From NCBI GenBank assembly GCA_024227565.1, contig JAAEUE010000132.1:61138-125137 (forward strand): 64,000 bases of DNA, given 5' to 3'. The stretch is from Alphaproteobacteria bacterium. GTDB lineage: Bacteria > Pseudomonadota > Alphaproteobacteria > Rhizobiales > CAJQND01. Positions 18,778-27,619 of this stretch are shown in pieces. The notes beneath the pieces were generated by a model, which did not search any database, was not told the origin of the DNA, and saw only the letters and a list, made by a program, of their open reading frames with translations. The position numbers and the translations under genes were made by a program. Numbering within the stretch: position 1 is the first letter of the stretch; every line of letters begins with the position of its first letter.

Positions 18778-19830
18778 CTATCGCCTGGCCACAACATGCA
18801 GGTGCCAGAGAGCCACCCCTAAAACCACAATTGCCCCGCCCTGGTGCAACAGCCCCAGACTGATCGGCACGCGTGCCAACAAGGTCCAGATCCCCAATCC
18901 GACCTGAAGCAGCAGCACCAACCCCAGGAGACCTGCGCTCAATTGCGCCACCCCCTCCGGAGCCGTACGCAAGGTGCGGGTGATGTGCCAGCCCCCCACC
19001 AGCACCACCAGATAGGCAAACACCCGGTGAACGAACTGCACGGTCAACGCGCTCTCAAAGAAGTTCCGCCACGCCGGGTCCATTGCCAATAGACCTGACG
19101 GCAAGAAGGCACCATCCATTTTCGGCCAGGTGTTGTAGCCCTGGCCAGCATCGAGACCAGCAACGAAGGCGCCAATGATGATTTGAAAATAAATCAGTAC
19201 ACTGACGAATATTGCACTTTGCGCACCCTGCCCCCTCCAGGACATGTCCCGCGGCTCCACACACAGTGCTGCCCACAACAGATAGGCGAAGATCGCCACC
19301 GCCAGGGCCAAATGCGCCGCCAACCGGTATTGGCTTACGTCAACACGGTCCACCAGGCCTGACGATACCATGTACCAGCCCAGAGCACCCTGCAGGCCGC
19401 CCAGAATGAACAACAGCACCAAATGCGGCACCATGCGCGCCTCGACCCGCTTGGTCGCGAGCAGCCAGACGAACGGCACGAAGAAGGCAATTCCTATGAA
19501 ACGCCCCAAGAAGCGATGAGCCCATTCCCACCAATAGATGAACTTGAAGGCCTCCAGGCTCATGCCCTTGTTCACCAGCTGGTATTCCGGAATTTGCCGA
19601 TACTTTTCGAACGCCACCATCCAGTCAGCTTCGTTGAGCGGCGGGATGGCGCCCAAAAGCGGCAGCCACTCAGTGATTGAAAGACCAGAGTCGGTGAGCC
19701 TGGTGGCGCCGCCCACGATCACCATGGCAAACACCAAGAAGGCCATGCACATGAGCCAGATGCGCACCAGCGGCCGTGCAGAAATCTGCAGCGCAGTGGC
19801 TGGGGCGGCAATTTGGGCATCGGCACTCAT
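18778..19830 (-). CDS. ctaA: heme A synthase (COX15/CtaA)
   Basis: The 350-residue membrane protein oxidises heme O to heme A for cytochrome aa3 oxidase. About eight hydrophobic segments are visible. Conserved heme-ligand regions are GGATRLTDSGLSITEW near residue 43, WWEWAHRFLGRFIG near 105, QYRLAAHLALA near 175 and VQFVHRVFAYLV near 270. This is the COX15-like class 2 form common in alphaproteobacteria and mitochondria. The open frame begins with a GTG three codons earlier; the ATG at 19830 gives a better start. Confidence 0.94.
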   Translation of the reverse strand: MSADAQIAAPATALQISARPLVRIWLMCMAFLVFAMVIVGGATRLTDSGLSITEWLPLLGAIPPLNEADWMVAFEKYRQIPEYQLVNKGMSLEAFKFIYWWEWAHRFLGRFIGIAFFVPFVWLLATKRVEARMVPHLVLLFILGGLQGALGWYMVSSGLVDRVDVSQYRLAAHLALAVAIFAYLLWAALCVEPRDMSWRGQGAQSAIFVSVLIYFQIIIGAFVAGLDAGQGYNTWPKMDGAFLPSGLLAMDPAWRNFFESALTVQFVHRVFAYLVVLVGGWHITRTLRTAPEGVAQLSAGLLGLVLLLQVGLGIWTLLARVPISLGLLHQGGAIVVLGVALWHLHVVARR

Positions 19831-19965
19831 GCACAACACCTAAGCCTCTGACACCGCCGGCAACAACTGGCCAAAGCTTCGCGCGTCAGGCTGTCGCGGG
19901 TCTTGTTCTGAAGCCACAACACCAGTACCTGTGAGGCTGCACCGCGTTGATCTCAGGAACCATTT

Positions 19966-20175
19966 ATGGCCAAACCTTCTGGACGCAAACTCGTCGGCTC
20001 ACTGGCCATATTGGCTTTCATGGTTTTCTACATCCTGCTTGCCATGTGGTTTGGTGCCACGGTTGTGAATGCCCAATCCAAATGGGTCCAGCTTGTCTAT
20101 TATGCCGTGGCCGGGTTCGGCTGGGCTTTCCCGGCCTTTTCAATCATTCGCTGGTCTTCAAAGACATCCAATTAG
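19966..20175 (+). CDS. DUF2842 family small membrane protein
   Basis: The 69-residue protein has a basic N-terminus (MAKPSGRKLVGS), two membrane segments and the closing GFGWAFPAFSIIRWSSK that marks DUF2842, an alphaproteobacterial family of unknown function. It is divergent from ctaA, near which this family is often found, so a link to heme A or cytochrome oxidase assembly is possible but unproven. Confidence 0.8.
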   Translation: MAKPSGRKLVGSLAILAFMVFYILLAMWFGATVVNAQSKWVQLVYYAVAGFGWAFPAFSIIRWSSKTSN

Positions 20176-20254
20176 CCGCCCTCACATGCGCGTCACCGCG
20201 ACGTGAGCGAACTTGATTTCATTCCCGTGGCCATGGCGCCCACACTGACATCCC

Positions 20255-20980
20255 ATGGGTCTTTGGCAATATTGGAGCAGAAAAGTGGCCCACTTCTACT
20301 ATGGCGCCCTCAAGATAATCGTCTTCACTGCGGTTCTGGCAGCCACAACACTAAACGGCAACGCCCAGTCAGCCGTTGATCCGGATGAGCGTGATGAAGG
20401 GCGCAACCTCACGCCAGGACCGGCAAAACCGGCAGAAGACCCGCTTGGGCCCAGACGTCATTTTCGGGTTCCAAACCCTGCCAACATCAGCGATCAGGAT
20501 GCGCAAAAGGCGTATGATGCCCTGAAGCGGGGAATGGCCCGCGGTTATGGGATGTCGGAACACCCTGCCGCAAAAGTCTACACAAAATGGAAGCGCTACA
20601 ATACCGCCCCGTATCTGAGCGCTGGTCATGGCCGCCGTTTTCTCAACACCCATGGCAACGTCATCGCCAAGGACTATTCGAAGTATGAGGCGGCCGGCCG
20701 CTTCCCCGTCGGCTCAATTCTGGCCAAAGACAGCATTGCCATAACGGCTGACGGCAAGGTCAACCCTGGTCCGTTGTTCTTGATGGAAAAGATGTCGGAA
20801 GGGTTCAACCACGTGAGCGGCGATTGGAAGTACACGATGATCATGCCGGACGGCAGCATCTTCGGAATCACCAATGGCACCGGCGCCAAGCAAGTGAAAT
20901 TCTGCGTTCCCTGCCATTTGGCGGCAGAGGAAAACGATCATCTTCACTTCCTGCCAGAACGCTTGCGCGTCACACAGTAG
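20255..20980 (+). CDS. cytochrome P460-family c-type heme protein
   Basis: The 241-residue protein has an N-terminal hydrophobic segment (about residues 15-34, ending near NGNAQS) that should export it, and a single heme c motif CVPCH near residue 217. The region FPVGSILAKDSIAI, GPLFLMEKMSEGFNHVSGDWKYTMIMPDG is that of the cytochrome P460 fold. Cytochromes P460 oxidise hydroxylamine or bind NO-type ligands; related cytochromes c'-beta bind NO. No nitrogen-oxidation genes are nearby, so the substrate is unknown. The ATG at 20255 lacks a strong ribosome site. Confidence 0.75.
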   Translation: MGLWQYWSRKVAHFYYGALKIIVFTAVLAATTLNGNAQSAVDPDERDEGRNLTPGPAKPAEDPLGPRRHFRVPNPANISDQDAQKAYDALKRGMARGYGMSEHPAAKVYTKWKRYNTAPYLSAGHGRRFLNTHGNVIAKDYSKYEAAGRFPVGSILAKDSIAITADGKVNPGPLFLMEKMSEGFNHVSGDWKYTMIMPDGSIFGITNGTGAKQVKFCVPCHLAAEENDHLHFLPERLRVTQ

Positions 20981-20992
20981 TTTCCACCCGAC

Positions 20993-21280
20993 TTACGCGG
21001 TCGGCAGAATATCGAACTCGTCAGAAAAGCGCCCGCAGCCTTCTTTCAGGATATCGACCTGTTTAACCTGCGCGGCTTTCGGACCATCCTTGCAGCGCGA
21101 TATCATTTCATTCACGCTTGTGTCCGGTCCGGCAAACATGGCTTCAACTGAACCATCTTTGCGATTGCGCACCCATCCGGCAATACCGAGCAAGTGTGCG
21201 TTCTTTTCAGTCCAATCCCGATAGGCACATCCCTGAACATCTCCGGAGATGCGCACCTGTACTGATCGACTGTTGATCAT
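20993..21280 (-). CDS. acyP: acylphosphatase
   Basis: The 95-residue protein hydrolyses the carboxyl-phosphate bond of acyl phosphates. The family pattern is complete: VRISGDVQGCAYRDWTEKNA holds the catalytic Arg, and GIAGWVRNRKDGSVEAMFAG holds the catalytic Asn. The start is taken at the ATG at 21280, because the frame before it opens only with GTG. It is convergent with the P460 gene (12 nt between stops). Confidence 0.92.
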   Translation of the reverse strand: MINSRSVQVRISGDVQGCAYRDWTEKNAHLLGIAGWVRNRKDGSVEAMFAGPDTSVNEMISRCKDGPKAAQVKQVDILKEGCGRFSDEFDILPTA

Positions 21281-21363
21281 GCCTGTCACGGTCCCTTAAT
21301 CCCTTCATGACTGGCTATTTATCTCACGTGATACTGGTTGCCCTCATCACACTCATAACAACA

Positions 21364-21390
21364 CGAACCTAGGTGCCAACGGCAGGTTCG
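21364..21390 (-). terminator. hairpin downstream of pccA
   Basis: CGAACCT (21364-21370) and AGGTTCG (21384-21390) pair perfectly, with an inner GCC/GGC. It lies about 75 nt after the pccA stop. There is no proper T-run, so it may act as a weak terminator or only protect the 3' end. Confidence 0.35.
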
Positions 21391-21462
21391 CTTCAAGGTC
21401 CACATCTAGTCAGAGATTCGGACCAAACAAGTATTAACTGCATATTTATGGTTAATCAGGTC

Positions 21463-23499
21463 TTACTCAAATTCCATTATAACTTCGTCCACGGCCAAAA
21501 TGTCCCCTGGGTTTGTCTTGATGGCCGAAACCGAGCCATCGCGTTCGGCTTTCAGAACATTCTCCATTTTCATGGCTTCCACCACGCACAGGGTTTGCCC
21601 CGCCTTAACGTCATCACCTTCTGCAACGGCAATGGAAACAACCAGCCCCGGCATCGGACACAGAAGAAGCTTGGAGGTATCGGGGGGAAGTTTGATCGGC
21701 ATCAGGTGGGCAAGTTCAGCCTCCCGGTTGGTGAACACCCGCGCAATTTCCTGAACACCGCGCCATGACAATTCAATCCCGTTCATAACAGGCGCCACCT
21801 GAACAGAGATCCTTTTGCCGTCAATCGCCCCGTGCCAAACCGGTTGTCCGGGGACCCAGTCGCAGTGCACCATCCGTACATTGGCGGGGTCAGGCTCGCC
21901 GCCATCCTCGAACAACGTCACCTCAAACCGGTCATCCCGGTTGCCGGCCACATGGGCAGCCTGCCAGATTTCAGGGCCAAGCCGCACCACGCGGCGATCA
22001 GAGAAGGTCACCGGCAGTCCACCCATCTGACCTGAGATGGCCCGCTTTCTGGAATTCATCACATGGTCAACCGCAACCGCAACAACCGACAACACCGATA
22101 TGGCCTCATCGCTCATCTCCACGCCGGAAAAGCCGTCGGGAAACTCTTCTGCAATGAAGCCGGTGGTCAGTTCCCCGCTGATCCAGCGCGGGTGCGCCAT
22201 CAGAGCACTCAGGAAGGATATGTTGTGTTGAATGCCATTGATGTGAAATGCATCCAAGGCGTCGGCCATGTGTGCCGTCGCGGTGGCTCTGTCAGCGGCA
22301 TGGGTGCACAGCTTGGCAATCATCGGATCATAGAACACGGAAATCTCTCCGCCTTCATAGACGCCTGTGTCATTGCGCACGGTGCGGCCCTCATCATCCG
22401 TGCTCTTAGCTGGTGGCCGGTAACGCACCAGCCGCCCGGTGGACGGCAGAAAGCCGCGGAATGGGTCTTCTGCATAGATCCGGCTTTCAATAGCCCATCC
22501 GTTGAGTTTTATGTCCTTTTGGCTAAGGGCCAGCTTCTCGCCGGCCGCAACCCTGATCATCTGCTCAACCAGATCGACCCCGGTAATCAATTCGGTGACC
22601 GGGTGTTCCACCTGCAGTCTGGTGTTCATCTCCAAGAAGTAGAAATTGCGCTCTTTGTCCACAATGAACTCAACCGTGCCGGCGCTTTCGTAATCCACCG
22701 CGCTGGCGAGCGAAACAGCCTGCTCTCCCATGGCTTTGCGGGTTTTCTCATCGAGAAACGGGCTCGGTGCCTCCTCAATGACCTTTTGGTTGCGCCGTTG
22801 GATGGAACATTCCCGCTCCCCCAGATAGAGCGCGTTGCCATGCTTATCGGCCAGCACCTGAATTTCGATGTGGCGCGGGTTCACAATGAATTTCTCGATG
22901 AACACCCGGTCGTCACCGAAACTCGATTTGGCTTCAGACATGGATGAGGCAAAGCCTTCGGCCACCTCTTCGCGCGAGTTTGCGATGCGCATGCCCTTGC
23001 CGCCGCCGCCTGCTGATGCCTTGATCATCACCGGGTAGCCGATATCGTCGGCAATCTTCACAGCCTCATCGGCATCCATGATGACCCCAAGGTGGCCCGG
23101 AACCGTGGAAACCTTTGCGTCATCAGCGAACTTTTTGGATTCGATCTTGTCGCCCATCACCTCGATGGCTTTGACGTTCGGGCCAATGAAGGCGATTTTC
23201 TCCGCAGCCAGGCGCCGGGCAAAGCCCGCGTTCTCCGACAGAAAGCCATAGCCGGGATGGACAGCTTGGGCTCCGGTCTTTTTGCAGGCATCGATGATCT
23301 TGTCGATTACCAGGTAAGACTGGGCGGCGGCGGCTTCCCCGATATGCACAGCTTCATCGGCCTCGCGCACATGCAGAGCCCGCGCGTCAGCATCCGAGTA
23401 GACGGCAACCGTTTGAATGCCCATCTCGCGGGCCGTCTTGATCACTCTGCATGCAATCTCGCCGCGGTTGGCAATGAGAATTTTCTTGAAAACCGGCAC
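21463..23499 (-). CDS. pccA: propionyl-CoA carboxylase alpha subunit (biotin carboxylase and carrier)
   Basis: The 678-residue protein carries the biotin carboxylase domain (residues 1-450; FKKILIANRGEIACRVIKTA, ASAGGGGKGMRIA and NTRLQVEHPVTELITGVDLVE), a middle BT-like domain that binds the beta subunit, and a C-terminal biotinyl domain with the modified Lys at 644 in VVEAMKMENVL. It carboxylates biotin, and PccB moves the CO2 to propionyl-CoA, giving (S)-methylmalonyl-CoA for Mce. The start is a GTG at 23499 behind GAGGTGGGG. The length and BT domain fit propionyl- rather than acetyl-CoA carboxylase. pccB is 2.5 kb upstream on the same strand, with two other genes in between. Confidence 0.93.
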   Translation of the reverse strand: MPVFKKILIANRGEIACRVIKTAREMGIQTVAVYSDADARALHVREADEAVHIGEAAAAQSYLVIDKIIDACKKTGAQAVHPGYGFLSENAGFARRLAAEKIAFIGPNVKAIEVMGDKIESKKFADDAKVSTVPGHLGVIMDADEAVKIADDIGYPVMIKASAGGGGKGMRIANSREEVAEGFASSMSEAKSSFGDDRVFIEKFIVNPRHIEIQVLADKHGNALYLGERECSIQRRNQKVIEEAPSPFLDEKTRKAMGEQAVSLASAVDYESAGTVEFIVDKERNFYFLEMNTRLQVEHPVTELITGVDLVEQMIRVAAGEKLALSQKDIKLNGWAIESRIYAEDPFRGFLPSTGRLVRYRPPAKSTDDEGRTVRNDTGVYEGGEISVFYDPMIAKLCTHAADRATATAHMADALDAFHINGIQHNISFLSALMAHPRWISGELTTGFIAEEFPDGFSGVEMSDEAISVLSVVAVAVDHVMNSRKRAISGQMGGLPVTFSDRRVVRLGPEIWQAAHVAGNRDDRFEVTLFEDGGEPDPANVRMVHCDWVPGQPVWHGAIDGKRISVQVAPVMNGIELSWRGVQEIARVFTNREAELAHLMPIKLPPDTSKLLLCPMPGLVVSIAVAEGDDVKAGQTLCVVEAMKMENVLKAERDGSVSAIKTNPGDILAVDEVIMEFE

Positions 23500-23544
23500 T
23501 TCGGCCCCACCTCTTTACAGTAATCACGACAAAACAATACTGCG

Positions 23545-23590
23545 CGCCTTTTAGACCCAGAGCAAGACGGGGTAAACTGGTCTAAAGGCG
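23545..23590. promoter_or_regulatory. long inverted repeat between pccA and the cyclase gene
   Basis: CGCCTTTTAGACC (23545-23557) and GGTCTAAAGGCG (23579-23590) are inverted copies that differ by one T, around a 21-nt spacer, in the 118-nt divergent region between pccA (minus) and the cyclase gene (plus). It could be an operator for both promoters or a hairpin in one leader. Confidence 0.45.
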
Positions 23591-23617
23591 AATCCTCGCC
23601 ACACAAGGAAATTGTCC

Positions 23618-24838
23618 ATGAGCCAATCCATCGAACGCGGCCCGGCATCAACAATTCTGGTCGACAAAGCGGCGCGCTGGCTCCTGGAGCAGGCGCTGTT
23701 TGATGTTGAGATCGGCACCATGCTTGCCGGCTGTTATGAACGGCTCAGTGCGGCCGGCATCCCCATTTCAAGAGCCCATCTTGTTCTCTCAATCTTGCAC
23801 CCGCTCTACAGTTCCCTTGGGATCACCTGGCGGCCTGGAGATGGCATAAGCATAGAGGGATATCAGCATTTTCTTGGCGATGATATTCCCGAATCTTTCC
23901 GCACGAGCCCCTATTACCAGCTAAAAAACCAAAACATCGAGTTCATCCGCCGGCGCATTGAAGGACTGGACGTTGGCGGGGAATTTCCAATTCTTGGCGA
24001 GCTGGCCCAGCAGGGCAACACGGACTACCTGGCATTCGGCCTTGCCTTCAATACCCAGGGCGACAAAGGCGTCTTGGGGTCTTGGTCAACTGACAGACCA
24101 GGCGGCTTCACCGACAGTGAAATTGCCGCCCTGCTGAATTTGAACGACCCTCTGGCCGTTGCCTGCAAAATGGCCGTTCAGCGCGAAGTCGCCAGCAATG
24201 TGGTGACCACCTACCTTGGAACGGATGCCGGAAACCGGGTTCTGAACGGCAACATCAAGCGCGGCGATGGGGAAACCACACGGGCGGCGATCATTTACGG
24301 CGACTTGCGCGGGTCCACCGCCATGGCCGACCAGGAAGGCCGCCAGGCCTATATCGATGCGCTCAATGATTTCTTCGATGCCACGGGCGGTGCCATATCA
24401 GCCCAGGGCGGTGAGGTGTTGAGCTTCATCGGCGATGCCTTCCTTGCGGTCTATCCCTGCGGGCGGAACCGCAAGGAAAGCGTGGTGGCCACCCAGGCGG
24501 CGCTGGCCTCTTCGTACGACGCCATCATCCGCATGAACGCCATCAACAAGGATCGGGTGAGCTCCAACCTGGCCGCTTTGGGCTACGGCATGTCGCTGCA
24601 CATTGGCAATGTGATGTTCGGCAATGTGGGCATGCCTGACCGACTGGCCTACTCGGTATTCGGTTCCACGGTGAATGAAGCTGCCCGCCTGGAAGGTCTG
24701 ACCACCAAGTATAAGCGGCCCGTGCTCGGAAGTTCGAACTTCAAAGACTACGCAGGCGGAGACTGGCAAGAGCTGGGCAGCGAAGCACTCAAAGGCGTCG
24801 CACAACCCATGGCCATTTACGCTCCGGCACCCAACTAG
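23618..24838 (+). CDS. class III adenylate/guanylate cyclase-type protein with altered specificity residues
   Basis: The 406-residue protein has an N-terminal domain of about 215 residues without a recognised family and a C-terminal class III cyclase domain. Metal-binding Asp residues are present in IIYGDLRGSTAMAD and SFIGDAFLAVY, and the transition-state Asn and Arg in VNEAARLEG. The position that is Lys in adenylate cyclases is Ser (VLSFIGD), and the Asp/Thr of the second specificity site is also Ser (VFGSTVN), so the nucleotide used cannot be predicted. The ATG at 23618 has AAGGA 8 nt before it. It is divergent from pccA. No membrane segment is visible. Confidence 0.85.
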   Translation: MSQSIERGPASTILVDKAARWLLEQALFDVEIGTMLAGCYERLSAAGIPISRAHLVLSILHPLYSSLGITWRPGDGISIEGYQHFLGDDIPESFRTSPYYQLKNQNIEFIRRRIEGLDVGGEFPILGELAQQGNTDYLAFGLAFNTQGDKGVLGSWSTDRPGGFTDSEIAALLNLNDPLAVACKMAVQREVASNVVTTYLGTDAGNRVLNGNIKRGDGETTRAAIIYGDLRGSTAMADQEGRQAYIDALNDFFDATGGAISAQGGEVLSFIGDAFLAVYPCGRNRKESVVATQAALASSYDAIIRMNAINKDRVSSNLAALGYGMSLHIGNVMFGNVGMPDRLAYSVFGSTVNEAARLEGLTTKYKRPVLGSSNFKDYAGGDWQELGSEALKGVAQPMAIYAPAPN

Positions 24839-24853
24839 GCGCTGCGAAGCAGC

Positions 24854-25879
24854 TCAGGCCACTTTATCGATAAGGGGTTGCAACGAGGGGTGAATGTCCG
24901 GAGACTCTTCTTTGACAAAAGTCAGAAGTGCCCGTTCGTTTGCATCGCACTGGCCATCGCGCCCGATACGCTCAGACAGCCAAATCGCCTCATCCACGGT
25001 GATCCGCTCATTGACCGAAATCATTGCCTCATGGGCCCGTTGACGGCGACCATAGGCCTCTTCGGTGAGGCCTTTCGATTTCAAATCCGACCAAACGCCC
25101 CGCAAGTTCTCAACAAGCATCGAACTGAAGGCGCCGCCGAGAATTTCACCAGTCATTCCACCAGCCCGCTCTGAACGGTCCTCAACCCACTTTTCTAACC
25201 GCAACGCTTCATCGCGGCTTGGAATGGAATAGCCATGTGCCGCCATCAGAAAATTGGCGATTGCCTTGACGAACAGATCCGACCAGCTGGGATCATTGTC
25301 TTCATGCTTCACCGCATCGTTGAGGTCGAACAGCATGTCGGCCTCTTCCTTGGTCACCGCAGTGTGTCCGGCACCGCCCGCGGCATAGAGCGTCCGGCGC
25401 AGCAGGTCCACCTCAGGCGCGCCCAGAACACCAGGGGTCAGCGGCGCGCTGGCCCGGGTCAGCCCCTCGCCTTCGGCCACAGCTTGTTTGACCTGGTCAA
25501 TCACATAAGCGGACAGCACAGGTGGAATCATTTTCGACTTTTCGATGATTTTCACCAGCAATTCCAACTCGGTGCTGGTTTCGATGCGTCCATCTTCACT
25601 GATTTTGTCGATCAACCAGCTCGCATTGGCCACAGAGATGTAACCGCGTGGTTCAACCTGTTCGATCAGATAGTCTGTCAGGGCCTCGACAAAGAACATG
25701 TTCCATTCCGGGCAGACCTTCTCCACGCTTGTGTCGAGGTAAAACAGCTGTTCTGCTTCATCCTCACCAATATGTCCGTCTTGGAACATCTTGCGTCGAA
25801 GCTCAATAACGACTTCTGGGGAAATTCGGCCCCGTTGTGCAATTTCGGCAATCGGTTTGGTGATGGAACGTGAAGACAT
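24854..25879 (-). CDS. acidic protein with internal duplication, function unknown
   Basis: The 341-residue protein (start at the ATG at 25879) has no signal peptide or membrane segment. It is built of two similar halves: LRRKMFQDGHIGEDEAEQLF followed by WNMFFVEALTDYL, and later LRRTLYAAGG with EEADMLF followed by WSDLFVKAIANFL. Each half goes on with a helical piece of the type WLIDKISEDGRI or WLSERIGRDGQC and a run of Glu and Leu. The pattern recalls TerB-like or EF-hand-like helical repeats, but I cannot assign a family. It is convergent with the cyclase gene (15 nt between stops) and lies between pccA and pccB. Confidence 0.7.
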   Translation of the reverse strand: MSSRSITKPIAEIAQRGRISPEVVIELRRKMFQDGHIGEDEAEQLFYLDTSVEKVCPEWNMFFVEALTDYLIEQVEPRGYISVANASWLIDKISEDGRIETSTELELLVKIIEKSKMIPPVLSAYVIDQVKQAVAEGEGLTRASAPLTPGVLGAPEVDLLRRTLYAAGGAGHTAVTKEEADMLFDLNDAVKHEDNDPSWSDLFVKAIANFLMAAHGYSIPSRDEALRLEKWVEDRSERAGGMTGEILGGAFSSMLVENLRGVWSDLKSKGLTEEAYGRRQRAHEAMISVNERITVDEAIWLSERIGRDGQCDANERALLTFVKEESPDIHPSLQPLIDKVA

Positions 25880-25993
25880 ATTCTGTACCCGGGTCAATTT
25901 TGGACGAGATTAATCGCCGCAACCATAGGACAGAGCCGTTGCGAATTAACTAACGCGAAGAACCAATATGTGCCGGCGAGGCACGGGGGAAAC

Positions 25994-27526
25994 CTAGAGC
26001 GGAATGTTGTCGTGCTTCTTCCAGGGATTTTCCATGGTCTTGTTGGCCAGCATATTAAACGCCCGCGCGATGCGCCACCGGGTGTTGCGGGGCAGAATGA
26101 CCTCATCGATATAGCCCCGTTCGGCGGCCACGAACGGTGAACAGAAGCGGTCCTCATAGCTCTCGGTGTGGGCAGCAATTTTCTCCGCATCGCCGATGTC
26201 TTTGCGGAAGATGATCTCCACCGCACCCTTGGCACCCATCACAGCAATTTCGGCCGATGGCCAGGCATAGTTGATGTCTCCGCCAATGTGTTTGGACGAC
26301 ATCACATCATAGGCGCCGCCATAGGCCTTGCGGGTGATCACAGTCACTTTCGGGACGGTGGCTTCCGAATAGGCAAACAACAGCTTGGCCCCATGCTTGA
26401 TGAGCCCACCATATTCCTGATCGGTGCCCGGCAGGAACCCGGGAACATCCACGAACGTAAGCAGCGGGATTTCGAAACAATCGCAGAACCGCACAAACCG
26501 CGCAGCTTTGCGGCTGGCATCGGAATCCAGAACACCCGCCAGCACCATCGGCTGGTTCGCAATCACGTCCACGGTCTTGCCCTCAACCCGGCCAAAGCCG
26601 GTGATGATGTTCTTGGCGTGAGCTTCTTGAATCTCGAAGAAATCCCCTTCATCCACGACCTTGGAGATCAGCTCATACATGTCGTAAGGCTGGTTGGGGT
26701 TGTCGGGCACCAGCGTGTCGAGGGAGGGTTCAACGCGGCCTGGATCATCGAAACTCGGCATTTCCGGCACAGGCGCAATATTCGAAGACGGCAGAAAATC
26801 CACCAGCCTGCGCATTTGAAGAAGCGCCTCAACGTCGTTCTCGTAGGCTTTGTCCGCAATCGATGACTTGGTTGCATGCACCGATGCGCCGCCCAGTTCT
26901 TCAGCGGTCACCGTTTCATTGGTTACGGTCTTCACCACGTCCGGACCGGTCACGAACATGTAGCTTGTGTCTTTGACCATGAAGATGAAATCGGTCATTG
27001 CCGGCGAATACACATCGCCGCCGGCACACGGCCCCATGATCACGGAGATTTGCGGGATCACACCAGAGGCCATCACATTGCGATAGAACACCTCACCATA
27101 CCCGCCAAGCGCGGCAACCCCTTCCTGGATCCGCGCCCCGCCAGCATCAAAGATACCGATAATCGGCGCGCGGTTGCGCAGTGCCATATCCTGGATCTTC
27201 ATGATTTTCTGTGCATGGGTCTCAGACAGTGAGCCGCCAAACACCGTGAAATCCTTAGCGAAAACATAAACCGTGCGCCCATTCACCGTGCCCCAGCCGG
27301 TGACCACGCCATCACCCGGCGTCGTTTGGGTCTCCATGCCGAAATCCGTGCAGCGATGCTGCACAAACATATCGAACTCCTCAAAGGAAGTTTCGTCGAG
27401 CAACAGATCAATCCGCTCGCGGGCTGTAAGCTTGCCGCGGCCGTGTTGGGCATCAATGCGCCGCTGCCCGCCGCCAAGACGGGCCTCATCGCGGCGCGCC
27501 TCGAGTTGTTCGATAATGTCTTGCAT
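25994..27526 (-). CDS. pccB: propionyl-CoA carboxylase beta subunit
   Basis: The 510-residue carboxyltransferase subunit transfers CO2 from carboxybiotin to propionyl-CoA. Family features are [18 protein letters not shown] at the start, [31 protein letters not shown] near residue 120 and [18 protein letters not shown] near 165 for the acyl-CoA site, and [23 protein letters not shown] near 370 for the carboxybiotin site. The length is that of PccB. It works with PccA (21463-23499). A pair of palindromes lies in the short region before its ATG. Confidence 0.95.
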   Translation of the reverse strand: MQDIIEQLEARRDEARLGGGQRRIDAQHGRGKLTARERIDLLLDETSFEEFDMFVQHRCTDFGMETQTTPGDGVVTGWGTVNGRTVYVFAKDFTVFGGSLSETHAQKIMKIQDMALRNRAPIIGIFDAGGARIQEGVAALGGYGEVFYRNVMASGVIPQISVIMGPCAGGDVYSPAMTDFIFMVKDTSYMFVTGPDVVKTVTNETVTAEELGGASVHATKSSIADKAYENDVEALLQMRRLVDFLPSSNIAPVPEMPSFDDPGRVEPSLDTLVPDNPNQPYDMYELISKVVDEGDFFEIQEAHAKNIITGFGRVEGKTVDVIANQPMVLAGVLDSDASRKAARFVRFCDCFEIPLLTFVDVPGFLPGTDQEYGGLIKHGAKLLFAYSEATVPKVTVITRKAYGGAYDVMSSKHIGGDINYAWPSAEIAVMGAKGAVEIIFRKDIGDAEKIAAHTESYEDRFCSPFVAAERGYIDEVILPRNTRWRIARAFNMLANKTMENPWKKHDNIPL

Positions 27527-27550
27527 ATAATTACCCTCTAAGCGGAGATT

Positions 27551-27592
27551 ATCAGCCCTCTATATCACCCACTTCGACGGGCTGATATCAGC
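27551..27592. promoter_or_regulatory. palindromes upstream of pccB
   Basis: ATCAGCCC (27551-27558) and GGGCTGAT (27579-27586) are perfect inverted copies, and GCTGATATCAGC (27581-27592) is a perfect 12-bp palindrome overlapping the second. They lie 25-66 nt before the pccB start and 28-69 nt after the ATP12 stop. They could be an operator of pccB or terminator-like pairing of the ATP12 transcript. Confidence 0.4.
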
Positions 27593-27619
27593 AATAAGGC
27601 AAAGCCTCCCCAGAACCCA

